Under the pieces are notes generated by a model, which was given only the letters and a program-made list of their open reading frames with translations, ran no database searches and was not told the DNA's origin. A stretch of 38,063 bases of DNA from Terriglobia bacterium. GTDB lineage: Bacteria; Acidobacteriota; Terriglobia; Bryobacterales; Bryobacteraceae. Location: positions 1 to 38,063 of the forward strand of contig JAIQFS010000053.1 in assembly GCA_020073145.1 (NCBI GenBank). Direction: 5' to 3'. A program made the translations under genes and the position numbers. Shown in pieces: positions 24,961-32,978 of this stretch (the stretch's first letter is position 1; the number at the start of each line of letters is the position of its first letter).

Positions 24961-27900
24961 TCAGAAGCTAAATCGTGCCCCCAATTGCAACTGGCGCGGT
25001 CCGAACAGGTTCGTCCCGGCGCCGCTGACTTGTTGAAAGTCGGTGCGCGGGAACAGCGTCAGAGTGCGAACGTTGTACTGAGTCGTGTTGATCCCCGTGA
25101 TCTGCACCCGGTTGGTGACGTTGAAGGCCTCGAAAATCAATTGCAGCCGCATCCGTTCGCTAAATTTGATCTCGCGGGCCAGACGGGCGTCCGCGTTGGC
25201 CACACCGGGATTCGTCATCGTGTTGCGGCCGACGAACGGCACACGCGAACTGCCTCCCACCCCCAGCAGACCTCCCAGGATCCCCGCCGGAGACGGGTTG
25301 CCGGAAGTGGTGCCGGAATAAGGCCGGCCGTCCGCCAGCGTCAGGATCCCCGACAGCTGGAACCCATGCACGATCCGGCGCAGCGGTTTCGATTGGATGT
25401 TCCCGGTCGGCAGTTGCCACACACCGGATAGACTGAAGCGCCGCCGCTGGTCGAAGTCCGACAACGAATAGTCGTTCTTCAGGTCAAACGAGTTCATCGG
25501 CGTATTGCTGGCGGTAAACGTCGTGGAGTTCTGATCGTCATCCTGAGCCTTCGACCAGGTGAAGCCGGCCTGCAGTTGGAAGCCCTTCGAGAAGCGCTTC
25601 TTGGCCTGAATCACCAGCCCGTTGTACCAGGTGTTGACCACGCTCTCCACCGCCGTCATGTACCCGTAGTTGGTGTTGGGACGCGCCCCGGACCAGAACG
25701 GCACCGTAAACGTGCTGGCCGGGTTCGCACACGCCGTCGACGATCCCACCTGCGGCGAGCCGCACACCGTGTACGTGGCGGTTTGCGTAGACGGATACAG
25801 GTTTGTATCCACGAAGACCGGCAATCGCGTGCCGCGGTTCAGCATGTAGACCGCGCTCAGCGTGAAGTTATGGAAGATCTCCTGTTCCACGGAGAACTGT
25901 GCCTGATAGATCAGAGGCTGAGCAAAATCAGAAGTCGCAAACACGACATCGGACTTCGCCCCGCTTCCGCTCGGGACAGCGGGAAGCACGTTGGGGAACA
26001 CCGGCGAGCCGGCGCTCGATGGAATGAACGAATACGACTTGAACCGCGTGCCGTTATTGGTCATCAGGTTCACCAGCGTCGAGTTCTGGGTGCGCCCATA
26101 ATAGACTCCGCCGCCGAGACGAACGACGGTCTTCTGCTTGCCTGACGGATCCCACGAAAGCCCGATTCGCGGACCGAAGTTATTCTTGTCCGTGTTCAGT
26201 ACGTTGGTCAGCGCTATGTCCGGATTGCCGTTCAAGCCGGGCATCTTCTGCAAGTCGTAGCGCAGCCCCAGGTTCAGGGTTACGGAAGGCACCGGCCGGA
26301 ACGTGTCTTCGATGTAAAACGCCAGGTCGATTGTGTTGAACTCGGTGGTGCCGCCTGCGCCGAGCGTGTCGAACGCCTGGTAGAAGTTGCTGTAGTTCTT
26401 GCCCACGATCCTGCCGGACGGCACCGTGGCCGAGGCCTGACAATTCTGCAGGGGCAGCGGAAACGCCGGGTTGCCGCAGTCCAGGGCAAAGTCGTTCAGC
26501 GTGGAGTAACTATACTCCCCGCCGCCGCGATACAGATTGATCATCTGGTCGTGGACGCCCGTCACGTCATATCCAAATTTCAGCGTGTGGCGGCCATGCA
26601 GCCAATTCAGGTTCTGCGAGACCTGCCACCGTTTCTCGTCAGGATAAGCCGCGCGAGGCAGGAAGTTCGGCATGCCGAAGTTGAATCCATTCGTTACCCC
26701 CACATACGGCCCGGGCCCGTTGGGCAGCTGGCTTTCGAAGTCCCGTCCCCATTGACCGCGCAGATCGCTGAAAAACGTCGGCGACACCATCGCGTTCCAC
26801 CGTCCGATCACGGTCTCTGCTTTCACCACGTCGGAGCCGTTGGCGCTGGCGTCATACCCGTGCGTGGGCGCGGTCTGGATTCCATTCGGCGAGTCCCAGC
26901 GCAGAATGTTGACGGTCGACGAGAACTGGTTCCGCGCCGTCGCATTCCAATCCACTCGGGCCAAACCCACCTGCTGGTTCCCCTCGCGTGCCTGCAACCC
27001 CACCATGCCCTGAAAGAAGGCTTGCGCGTTGCTGTAACCCGGCGCTGTCCCCGTGCCTGTAAGAAAGCTAGTGGAATAAGGCACGATGGTGGCCGGGAAG
27101 GTGCGCTTCTGCTGGTCGTAACTCAGAAAGTAGAACAGCTTGTCTTTCTTGACCGCGCCGCCCGCGTACGGCCCGAATTGCTGCCGGCGGTCCTTCGGGA
27201 TCGGCGGGTACCCCAAGTTGATTAACTGCGGGCCGCTGTACGGATTGGCCGCGTTCAGAGAATCGTCCCGCATGAGATAGAAAAACCCGCCGTGCATCTC
27301 ATTGGTTCCGGATTTGGTCACGGCGTTGACGACACCCCCCGCCGAACGCCCGTACTGCGCTGAGAACGCGCTCGTGCCCACCTGGAATTCCTGGATGGCC
27401 TCGGTGCTGATCCCGTACGACAGGCGGGTGCGGCCTTTGGCCTCCGAGAAGAAAGCCTGGTTGTTGTCCATGCCGTCGATCATGTTGTTGTTGTATAGCC
27501 CCGACATCCCGCGGAAACTCAGCAGCCCGTATCCACCGTCATTGCTCACGCCTGGTGTGCTCAGCGTGAAACTGTCCCAGCGCCGCCCGTTCATCGGCAG
27601 ATTCATGACGTCTTTGAGGTTGACTACCGTGCTCACGTCCGTTTTGTCGGTTTCCACCACGGCCGTTGCAGCGTCCACCGTCAGGGTTGTGGCCGTTGCC
27701 GAAACCTGCAACGCCAGGTCCACCACCGCCCTCTCGCCCACCGATACCGTGATGCCCTTGCGGAGTAGACTGGCAAACCCTTGTTTCGAAGCCAGGATTT
27801 CGTAGTCTCCGGGTTGGAGTCCTACGGCCTCCCAGCGGCCCACGTCGTTCGATTGTAGATTGCGGACCGCGTTGGTCCCTATGTTGCGGACTTCCACCTC

Positions 27901-28053
27901 CACGCCGGGCATCACCGCCCCGCTCGGATCGGTCACCGCGCCCGAGATGCTGGCCGTGCCCGATGAAGCTTGCCCGAAAGCCGGGGAACCGGCGGCCAGG
28001 AACAGAATCAGCGCCAGGCTCATGCCCATGCTGAACTTGACTGCTCGTGTCAT
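24961..28053 (-). CDS. TonB-dependent receptor with carboxypeptidase-regulatory domain (Oar-like), copy B
   Basis: A 1030-residue outer-membrane transporter paralogous to the gene just downstream. The signal peptide ends near PAFGQA (residue 28). The carboxypeptidase-regulatory domain is about 33-120 (ISGAVTDPSGAVMPGVEVE). The plug has LPMNGRRWDSFTLSTPGV, FRGMSGLYNNNMIDGMDNN and SAQYGRSAGGVVNAVTKSG. The barrel ends LQLGARFSF with the expected terminal Phe. GGGGAGG is 8 bases before the ATG. Plug motifs line up closely with copy A while the extracellular loops differ, as expected for duplicated receptors with different ligands. The gene is divergent from the yggS-type gene, with an inverted repeat in the gap. 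Confidence 0.92.
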   Translation of the reverse strand: MTRAVKFSMGMSLALILFLAAGSPAFGQASSGTASISGAVTDPSGAVMPGVEVEVRNIGTNAVRNLQSNDVGRWEAVGLQPGDYEILASKQGFASLLRKGITVSVGERAVVDLALQVSATATTLTVDAATAVVETDKTDVSTVVNLKDVMNLPMNGRRWDSFTLSTPGVSNDGGYGLLSFRGMSGLYNNNMIDGMDNNQAFFSEAKGRTRLSYGISTEAIQEFQVGTSAFSAQYGRSAGGVVNAVTKSGTNEMHGGFFYLMRDDSLNAANPYSGPQLINLGYPPIPKDRRQQFGPYAGGAVKKDKLFYFLSYDQQKRTFPATIVPYSTSFLTGTGTAPGYSNAQAFFQGMVGLQAREGNQQVGLARVDWNATARNQFSSTVNILRWDSPNGIQTAPTHGYDASANGSDVVKAETVIGRWNAMVSPTFFSDLRGQWGRDFESQLPNGPGPYVGVTNGFNFGMPNFLPRAAYPDEKRWQVSQNLNWLHGRHTLKFGYDVTGVHDQMINLYRGGGEYSYSTLNDFALDCGNPAFPLPLQNCQASATVPSGRIVGKNYSNFYQAFDTLGAGGTTEFNTIDLAFYIEDTFRPVPSVTLNLGLRYDLQKMPGLNGNPDIALTNVLNTDKNNFGPRIGLSWDPSGKQKTVVRLGGGVYYGRTQNSTLVNLMTNNGTRFKSYSFIPSSAGSPVFPNVLPAVPSGSGAKSDVVFATSDFAQPLIYQAQFSVEQEIFHNFTLSAVYMLNRGTRLPVFVDTNLYPSTQTATYTVCGSPQVGSSTACANPASTFTVPFWSGARPNTNYGYMTAVESVVNTWYNGLVIQAKKRFSKGFQLQAGFTWSKAQDDDQNSTTFTASNTPMNSFDLKNDYSLSDFDQRRRFSLSGVWQLPTGNIQSKPLRRIVHGFQLSGILTLADGRPYSGTTSGNPSPAGILGGLLGVGGSSRVPFVGRNTMTNPGVANADARLAREIKFSERMRLQLIFEAFNVTNRVQITGINTTQYNVRTLTLFPRTDFQQVSGAGTNLFGPRQLQLGARFSF

Positions 28054-28168
28054 TTGAATTACCTCCCCTAAAGCGGTCCGATGCAGCCCAAGCTGAGAAC
28101 GCAGCCGGGGACAATTTGGGACAGGCCCACCGCCTTCCCAAGGACCGACCCACTCATTTCAGAGTTTA

Positions 28169-28190
28169 GGGTATCAAAATATCCATACCC
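28169..28190. promoter_or_regulatory. Inverted repeat between divergent genes (candidate operator)
   Basis: GGGTAT (28169-28174) and ATACCC (28185-28190) form a perfect 6-bp inverted repeat with a 10-base AT-rich spacer, in the otherwise GC-rich gap between receptor copy B and the yggS-type gene. The spacing of half-site centres (16 bases) suits a dimeric regulator. The AT-rich core may also serve as a -10 region. Confidence 0.4.
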
Positions 28191-28226
28191 CCGCAAGGGT
28201 GGTGCTTAGTACCTCGTTAGAACCTC

Positions 28227-28919
28227 ATGCCATACTGGAGCTTGCAACCAGCCTTGCAAACTCTGCCCGATCGCCTGGCTGCCGTCCGCGAGCGCATCGC
28301 CCGCGCAGCCGAGCGGGTCCGGCGCGACCCCGCCCAGATCCTCCTGCTGGCCGTCACCAAGGTCTTTCCCGTATCCTTCATCCGTGAGGCCTATGACCTC
28401 GGCCTGCGCGATTTTGGCGAAAACTACGTCCAGGAGTTTGAAACCAAAGCGCCCCAGGTCTCCGGGCTGCAAGGCGCACGTTTCCATTTAATCGGCCACC
28501 TGCAGTCCAATAAGTCCAGCAAGGCCGCCGAGCTTTTTGCGGTCATCCACACCGTCGATTCCATCAGACTGGCCCGTCGCTTGAACGAAGCTGGACGTTC
28601 TCTCGACCTTATGCTCGAGGTCAAGCTCTCCCCTGAACAAGCCAAGAGTGGCGCCACGCCTGAGGAATTGCCCGAGCTGATCGCAGCCGTCCGGGCCTGT
28701 CACAACCTGCGCCTCCTGGGGCTGATGACCATGCCTCCCTGGTCCGACGACCCCGAACTCTCCCGCCCGTATTTCCGGGACTTACGCGAACTAGCGGAGC
28801 GTCACGCCTTGCCTCAACTCTCCATGGGCATGTCGGGCGATTTCGAAGTAGCCATCGAAGAGGGCAGCACCTGCGTGCGCGTGGGAACGGCCCTGTTCGG
28901 CAAGCGGATCAAGGCGTGA
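28227..28919 (+). CDS. yggS: YggS/PLPBP-family pyridoxal-phosphate homeostasis protein
   Basis: A 230-residue protein of the YggS/PROSC family, a cytoplasmic PLP-binding TIM-barrel protein that keeps free PLP and amino-acid pools in balance and has no known enzyme activity. Lys45 in LLAVTKVFP is the PLP Schiff-base lysine. Other family marks are DFGENYVQEFETK, HLIGHLQSNK, LMLEVKLSPEQAKSG, LLGLMTMPP and the phosphate-binding end SMGMSGDFEVAIEEGSTCVR followed by VGTALFG. Length is normal. There is no strong Shine-Dalgarno sequence before the ATG. It shares a 4-base GTGA overlap with the glycosyltransferase gene that follows. Confidence 0.92.
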   Translation: MPYWSLQPALQTLPDRLAAVRERIARAAERVRRDPAQILLLAVTKVFPVSFIREAYDLGLRDFGENYVQEFETKAPQVSGLQGARFHLIGHLQSNKSSKAAELFAVIHTVDSIRLARRLNEAGRSLDLMLEVKLSPEQAKSGATPEELPELIAAVRACHNLRLLGLMTMPPWSDDPELSRPYFRDLRELAERHALPQLSMGMSGDFEVAIEEGSTCVRVGTALFGKRIKA

Positions 28920-30016
28920 CCGTTGGGTTTCATGCGCCTCTGCCGCCAGCCCCCACCGGTGTGGCCGACTACGCGGCAGCCTTGCTGGGCGCGCTTCGTC
29001 CCTTTGGTCCAGTGGAAGTCGCCTCCGAGCACGGCGATGTCGACCTGTACCACCTCGGGAATAATCCCCTGCATACCGCAATCTACCGCCGCGCCTTGGA
29101 CCGCCCCGGCGTCGTCGTGTTGCATGACGCCGTCCTGCATCATTTCTTATTAGGCCAGCTCGATGAGACCCGCTATGTCGACGAGTTCGCCCACAACTAC
29201 GGCGCCTGGAACCGCGGCCTGGCCTCCGATCTTTGGGCCAACCGCGCCTCCGCGGCCTCCGATCCGCGTTATTTCCAATACCCTCTGTTGAAGCGCATCT
29301 GCGAGCGCGCGCGCGCCGTGGTGGTCCACAACCCGGCCGCCGCCCGCATGGTGCGGGAACACGCGCCCCAAACCCCAGTGGTCGAAATCCCGCACTTGTT
29401 CCAACCGCCCGAGCCCCTCCCGCAAAACGAGGTGGCGCGCTATCGCCAGCGTCTTGGCCTTCCTGCCGGCGCCTTCGTCTTCGGCGCCTTCGGCTATCTC
29501 CGCGAATCCAAGCGCCTGGTCAGTGTGCTGCAGACCTTCACGCAACTCCGCCGCGAGAATCCGCGCATCGCCTTGGTCGTCGCCGGCGCGTTCCTCTCCA
29601 CCGACCTCGAGCGCGCCGTCGCGCCGCTGCTGGCTGAGCCCGGGATCGTGCGCCTCCCGCATCTGGCCGAGCGCGAGTTCTGGTTGACCGCCGCCGCCGT
29701 CGACGCCTGCATCAACTTGCGCCATCCGGCCGCCGGCGAGACCTCCGGCATCGCCATTCGCCTCATGGGCCTCGGCAAACCCGTGCTCCTCACCGCCTGC
29801 GAGGAAAACGCCCCCTTTCCCCAGGACGCCTGCGTTCGCATCCCCCCAGGCCTGGCCGAGCGCGATTCGCTGTGCCGCCACATGGTTTTGCTACCATCGG
29901 TACCGGAGTTGGCCGGCGCCCTCGGCGGACGCGCTGCCGATCATATCCGGCTGCATCATTCTTTGGATCAAGTCGCTCATCGCTATTGGGACACGCTGTG
30001 CGAGCATCGCTGCTAA
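28916..30016 (+). CDS. Glycosyltransferase (GT4-like, GT-B fold)
   Basis: A 366-residue predicted cytoplasmic glycosyltransferase. The start (GTG at 28916) overlaps the stop of the yggS-type gene. N-terminal PLPPAPTGVADYAAALL matches the acceptor-side opening of GT4 enzymes. The middle has VVVHNPAAARMVREHAP and FGAFGYLRESKRLVSVLQTF, typical of the linker and start of the nucleotide-sugar domain. INLRHPAAGETSGIAIRLMG corresponds to the donor-binding E-x7-E region, with the first Glu in the AAGETSG segment. Sugar and acceptor are unknown. The end overlaps the next gene by 19 bases, so three genes are likely translated from one message. Confidence 0.8.
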   Translation: MTVGFHAPLPPAPTGVADYAAALLGALRPFGPVEVASEHGDVDLYHLGNNPLHTAIYRRALDRPGVVVLHDAVLHHFLLGQLDETRYVDEFAHNYGAWNRGLASDLWANRASAASDPRYFQYPLLKRICERARAVVVHNPAAARMVREHAPQTPVVEIPHLFQPPEPLPQNEVARYRQRLGLPAGAFVFGAFGYLRESKRLVSVLQTFTQLRRENPRIALVVAGAFLSTDLERAVAPLLAEPGIVRLPHLAEREFWLTAAAVDACINLRHPAAGETSGIAIRLMGLGKPVLLTACEENAPFPQDACVRIPPGLAERDSLCRHMVLLPSVPELAGALGGRAADHIRLHHSLDQVAHRYWDTLCEHRC

Positions 30017-31695
30017 CGCTTGGATGCGCCGCTGCACTGTCGGCCGCCACCGCGGTCGAACTGCTTAGCGTTCCCGTCCCCATGCGCGATGGCGCGCGCC
30101 TGTCCGCCAACGTCTTCCTCCCCCCGGAGCATACCCGCCTGCCCACCATCCTCATCCGCACTCCTTACGGCAAAGGCGGGGATCTGGTCCCCAATTATCA
30201 GGCCTTCGTCGATCGCGGCTACGCCGTCGTGGTCGAGGACGTGCGCGGCCGCTATGAATCCGAGGGAGTCTTCGAGCAGCTCCACAAGGAACCCGAAGAC
30301 GGCGACGACACCCTCAACTGGATCGCGCGCCAGCCCTGGTCCAACGGCAAGGTCGGCATGACCGGCGGTTCCTATCTCGGCATCGTCCAGTGGAAAGCCG
30401 CGCTCCGCAACAACCCGCACTTGAAGGCGATTTTCCCCGTGGTTTCGGGCGACGATGACTACCGCGACCGCTACTACTCTCCCGGCGGCGCCATCAAACT
30501 TGGCCACCGCATGGAATGGATGGCCGAGAATCTCAAAGCGCCCGGCTATCGGCTGGACTTCAACCAATTCGTCTGGCACCTGCCCTTGCGCACCGCCGAC
30601 CTCGCCGCCACCGGCCAGATATCCCAGGCCTACCAGGAAGCCATGAGCCATCCGGCCTTCGATTCGTTCTGGCAGGCCATCAGCACCAAAGAGCACCTGG
30701 ACCAGATCCGCGTCCCCGTCTTCGCCGTCGGCGGCTGGTACGACAATTATGTGCAAGGCGATCTCGATGCCTACGCTACGCTCCGTCAAAAGACCGGTCT
30801 GAACCACATCTTGATCGGACCCTGGCCGCACAACATGTCCTACAAGTTCGCCGATGCCGATTTCGGGCCCGATTCCTCCGTCCCCGTGCGCGGTCTGCAG
30901 CTCCAGTGGTTCGACCAGTGGCTCAAGGGCAAGGACACGCGCCTGGCATCCCAGCCCCCGGTGCGCGTCTTTCTGATGGGAGCCAACAAATGGCGCGACG
31001 AGCGCGAGTGGCCCCCGCCCGAAGCCCGGCGCCGCGTTCTCTACTTCGATAGCAACGGCCATGCCAATACGTTGTCGGGCGACGGGAGCCTGCGCTCCCG
31101 CATGGCCTACCGCGAGGAGCAGGATCACTACACGTACGATCCGCGCGACCCCTCTCCCACCCGCGGCGGAGCCGTCTGTTGCAATCCCCGCGTCTTTCCC
31201 TGGGGCCCGCTCGATCAGCGCGGCGTCGAGGCCCGCGAAGACGTTTTGGTCTATTCCACCCGGCGTCTGCGCCAGGACCTCGAAGTCATCGGTCCCGTGA
31301 AAGTGGTGCTCCACGTCGCCACCAGCGCTCGAGACACCGACTTCACGGCGAAGCTCGTCGACGTTTTTCCCGACGGCCGCGCCCGCATCCTCACCGACGG
31401 CATTCTCCGCCTCCGCTACCGCCATTCCCTCGAAAAGCCCGAACTCGCGCGCCCCGGCGATGTCTATGAGGTCACGATCGACGCCGGGGAGACCGGCAAT
31501 GTGTTCTTACGCGGCCATCGCCTCCGCGTCGAAATCTCGAGCAGCAACTTCCCCAAATACGACCGCAACCCCAACACCGGCGGCTCCATCCCCGACGAAA
31601 CCCGTCTCCGGACCGCCAACCAGACCCTCTTTCACGGCCCCGAGCACCCTTCGCGCGTCGAGTTCCTGGCCATCCCGCCCCCCGGCTCAGATTGA
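29998..31695 (+). CDS. CocE/NonD-family hydrolase (X-Pro dipeptidyl-peptidase S15-like)
   Basis: A 565-residue exported alpha/beta hydrolase. The chosen GTG at 29998 lies inside the end of the glycosyltransferase gene and gives a good signal peptide (RASLLTLGCAAALSAATAV). The triad fits the CocE/S15 group: Ser125 in MTGGSYLG, Asp249 in GGWYDNY, His278 in GPWPHN. Family openings PMRDGARLSANVFLP and RTPYGKG are present, and a C-terminal beta-sandwich follows from about residue 390 (DVLVYSTRRLRQDLEVIGPV). Enzymes of this group cleave esters, amides (cocaine, glutaryl-7-ACA, alpha-amino esters) or X-Pro dipeptides; the substrate here is unknown. The frame stays open upstream to 29872, but that portion is antisense-like filler. 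Confidence 0.88.
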   Translation: MRASLLTLGCAAALSAATAVELLSVPVPMRDGARLSANVFLPPEHTRLPTILIRTPYGKGGDLVPNYQAFVDRGYAVVVEDVRGRYESEGVFEQLHKEPEDGDDTLNWIARQPWSNGKVGMTGGSYLGIVQWKAALRNNPHLKAIFPVVSGDDDYRDRYYSPGGAIKLGHRMEWMAENLKAPGYRLDFNQFVWHLPLRTADLAATGQISQAYQEAMSHPAFDSFWQAISTKEHLDQIRVPVFAVGGWYDNYVQGDLDAYATLRQKTGLNHILIGPWPHNMSYKFADADFGPDSSVPVRGLQLQWFDQWLKGKDTRLASQPPVRVFLMGANKWRDEREWPPPEARRRVLYFDSNGHANTLSGDGSLRSRMAYREEQDHYTYDPRDPSPTRGGAVCCNPRVFPWGPLDQRGVEAREDVLVYSTRRLRQDLEVIGPVKVVLHVATSARDTDFTAKLVDVFPDGRARILTDGILRLRYRHSLEKPELARPGDVYEVTIDAGETGNVFLRGHRLRVEISSSNFPKYDRNPNTGGSIPDETRLRTANQTLFHGPEHPSRVEFLAIPPPGSD

Positions 31696-31721
31696 CTTGC
31701 CGCCGCGCCACGCGCTATTTT
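31692..31721 (+). promoter_or_regulatory. Candidate promoter of tRNA-Cys
   Basis: TTGACT (31692-31697) and TATTTT (31716-31721) with an 18-base spacer lie 33 bases before the tRNA. The -35 box overlaps the stop codon of the hydrolase gene. Confidence 0.5.
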
Positions 31722-31753
31722 GCATCTAGAGCCTTATCGAGAACCTGCCCCGG

Positions 31754-31828
31754 GGCGCGGTAGCCAAGTGGTAAGGCAAAGGTCTGCAAAACCTTTATTC
31801 GTCGGTTCGATCCCGACCCGCGCCTCCA
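31754..31828 (+). tRNA. tRNA-Cys (anticodon GCA), CCA encoded
   Basis: The acceptor is GGCGCGG with CCGCGCC. The D loop carries AAGTGGTAA. The anticodon stem is AAGGT/ACCTT around loop CTGCAAA, giving anticodon GCA. The T stem is GTCGG/CCGAC around TTCGATC. Discriminator T and genomic CCA end at 31828. The 3' third, including the T arm and CCA, is repeated at 32979-33011. Confidence 0.95.
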
Positions 31829-31832
31829 ATCC
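31800..31832 (+). repeat. Direct repeat, copy 1 (3' end of tRNA-Cys)
   Basis: 33 bases covering the T arm, 3' acceptor strand and CCA of tRNA-Cys plus 4 bases beyond. They match 32979-33011 at 31 of 33 positions. This is the typical target half of tRNA-directed integration. Confidence 0.85.
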
Positions 31833-31932
31833 GAAAATCCGCTGCCCGGCATCGGATTCCCCCGTTCCGTTCGGCTTTCAAGCAGCGCCATTGTTCAGCC
31901 GGCCGCCATTCGGGGGGGTGCGCCCGTCCCTC

Positions 31933-31959
31933 TTGATCTTTAACGCTTAACGCTATACA
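31933..31959 (+). promoter_or_regulatory. Candidate higBA promoter with tandem 7-bp operator repeat
   Basis: TTGATC (31933-31938) and TATACA (31954-31959) have a 15-base spacer, slightly short. Within the spacer TAACGCT occurs twice in direct tandem (31941-31947 and 31948-31954), a plausible HigA operator. The -10 box ends 8 bases before the ATG and there is no Shine-Dalgarno site, so the message may be leaderless. Confidence 0.45.
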
Positions 31960-31967
31960 CTAAATCA

Positions 31968-32246
31968 ATGATTCGCTCCTTTCGGGACCCGGAAGCGGAA
32001 AAGCTCTTCCGCGATCAGTTCTCGAAGAAATATCGAGCCTTGGAGCGGATAGCGCGGCGCAAGCTGCTCGAAGTAGACGCGGCGGAAAGCCTGGACGATC
32101 TCCGTGCCCTTCCGGGAAATCGCCTGGAAGCCCTCAAGGGGGATCGGAAAGGCCAGCACAGCATCCGGATCAACGATCAATACCGGATCTGCTTTCTGTG
32201 GAACGCCCCGCACGCCTCTGCAGTGGAGATCGTCGATTACCATTAG
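31968..32246 (+). CDS. higB: HigB-type toxin (RelE/ParE superfamily mRNA interferase)
   Basis: A 92-residue protein that matches the HigB / plasmid-maintenance killer family over its whole length: MIRSFRDPEAEKLF at the start, then NRLEALKGDRKGQHSIRIND, QYRICFLW and VEIVDYH at the end. HigB toxins cut mRNA on the ribosome; the basic Arg/Lys residues in the KGDRKGQHSIRIND region line the active site. The gene order is toxin first, as in classic higBA. It lies 140 bases after tRNA-Cys, with its stop codon overlapping the ribosome site of the antitoxin gene. Confidence 0.92.
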   Translation: MIRSFRDPEAEKLFRDQFSKKYRALERIARRKLLEVDAAESLDDLRALPGNRLEALKGDRKGQHSIRINDQYRICFLWNAPHASAVEIVDYH

Positions 32247-32259
32247 GAGAACGAAAACC

Positions 32260-32559
32260 ATGACGAAAATGCTGCCTCCGATCCATCCCGGCCAGGTTCT
32301 GTTGGAAGACGTATTGAAGCCCCTCGACATGAGCGTCAACCAACTCGCCAAGGCCTTGGCTGTCGATGCGCCCAGGCTCAATGAAATCGTGCGGGGGCGG
32401 CGCGGCATCACGGCGGACACCGCCCTGCGCCTATCCCGGTACCTGGGAACCTCGGCCGCGTTTTGGCTGAACCTGCAAATGACGTATGATTTGCGCACTG
32501 CCGAACAACAGAAAGGCAAAGCCATCGCCAAAGCCATCAAGCCCCGGAAAGCCGCCTGA
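32260..32559 (+). CDS. higA: HigA-type antitoxin (XRE helix-turn-helix)
   Basis: A 99-residue antitoxin of the HigA family: opening PPIHPGQVLLEDVLKPLDMS, then the helix-turn-helix VNQLAKALAVDAPRLNEIVR with GRRGITADTALRLSRYLG, and the family ending SAAFWLNLQMTYDLR. It binds HigB and the operator. The start at 32260 follows AGGAG (32245-32249), which overlaps the higB stop, so translation is coupled; the frame is open further upstream only within higB. A basic tail (AKAIKPRKAA) ends the protein. Confidence 0.93.
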   Translation: MTKMLPPIHPGQVLLEDVLKPLDMSVNQLAKALAVDAPRLNEIVRGRRGITADTALRLSRYLGTSAAFWLNLQMTYDLRTAEQQKGKAIAKAIKPRKAA

Positions 32560-32606
32560 CGGGTTCGGCTCTGACTCTTCGGACTTGATTCGGGCAGCTT
32601 CGCCCT

Positions 32607-32656
32607 CCCATGACGCCCGCGTGAGCCAGGCTCGACCATGCCGTGAAGCCGAGGCA
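32607..32656 (-). pseudogene. Fragment duplicated from the adjacent membrane-protein gene
   Basis: About 50 bases closely match 33133-33182, which lies inside the small membrane-protein gene at 33018-33365 (segment TAWSSLAHAGVMG). The first 35 bases differ at only one position and the remainder drifts. Neither side continues the match, and the fragment cannot encode a product. It is a remnant of a second copy of that gene, in the same orientation. Confidence 0.7.
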
Positions 32657-32842
32657 GCGTTAGAAAGGCATTTCATATCGAGCACGGGATCGCGCGGCCA
32701 CACGGCGGCGCCGCAGAAATTGGGAATCTGGCGCTCGGGAATCGGACCAGGGGACCGGTGAGGAAGGCAACGCTGGGGAGCGCCCGCCGCGGAAAGGCTA
32801 GTACTCTTTGCGTTTTCTTAGGACTGGCGAAGCTGTCCCTGT

Positions 32843-32920
32843 CATTCTCCAATCACCGTGGAAAATGCCCCACCATTCAGCCCCGCCGGTAACGGCGGGG
32901 TTCACTTTCCAAATGACCGG
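32843..32920. repeat. Non-coding hairpin flanked by related short motifs
   Basis: A perfect 8-bp stem with a GTAA tetraloop (32881-32900) is flanked by two similar direct motifs, CATTCTCCAATCACCG (32843-32858) and CACTTTCCAAATGACCG (32903-32919), with a related GGAAAATG stretch between them. The 320 bases from 32657 to 32978 hold no supported gene. The arrangement resembles the terminal repeats of an IS (IS21-like) or a MITE, but I cannot identify it. Confidence 0.35.
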
Positions 32921-32978
32921 GAGAGCTCCCTAGTACCACGTGCGAGACGAGGCCGCGCCTGCCGCTACGGGTAGGCCC

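Noticed and set aside
30013-31425. 470-residue minus-strand frame opposite the CocE-type hydrolase
   Set aside because: Mirror of a well-conserved hydrolase with a full catalytic triad; the antisense product has no recognisable domain.
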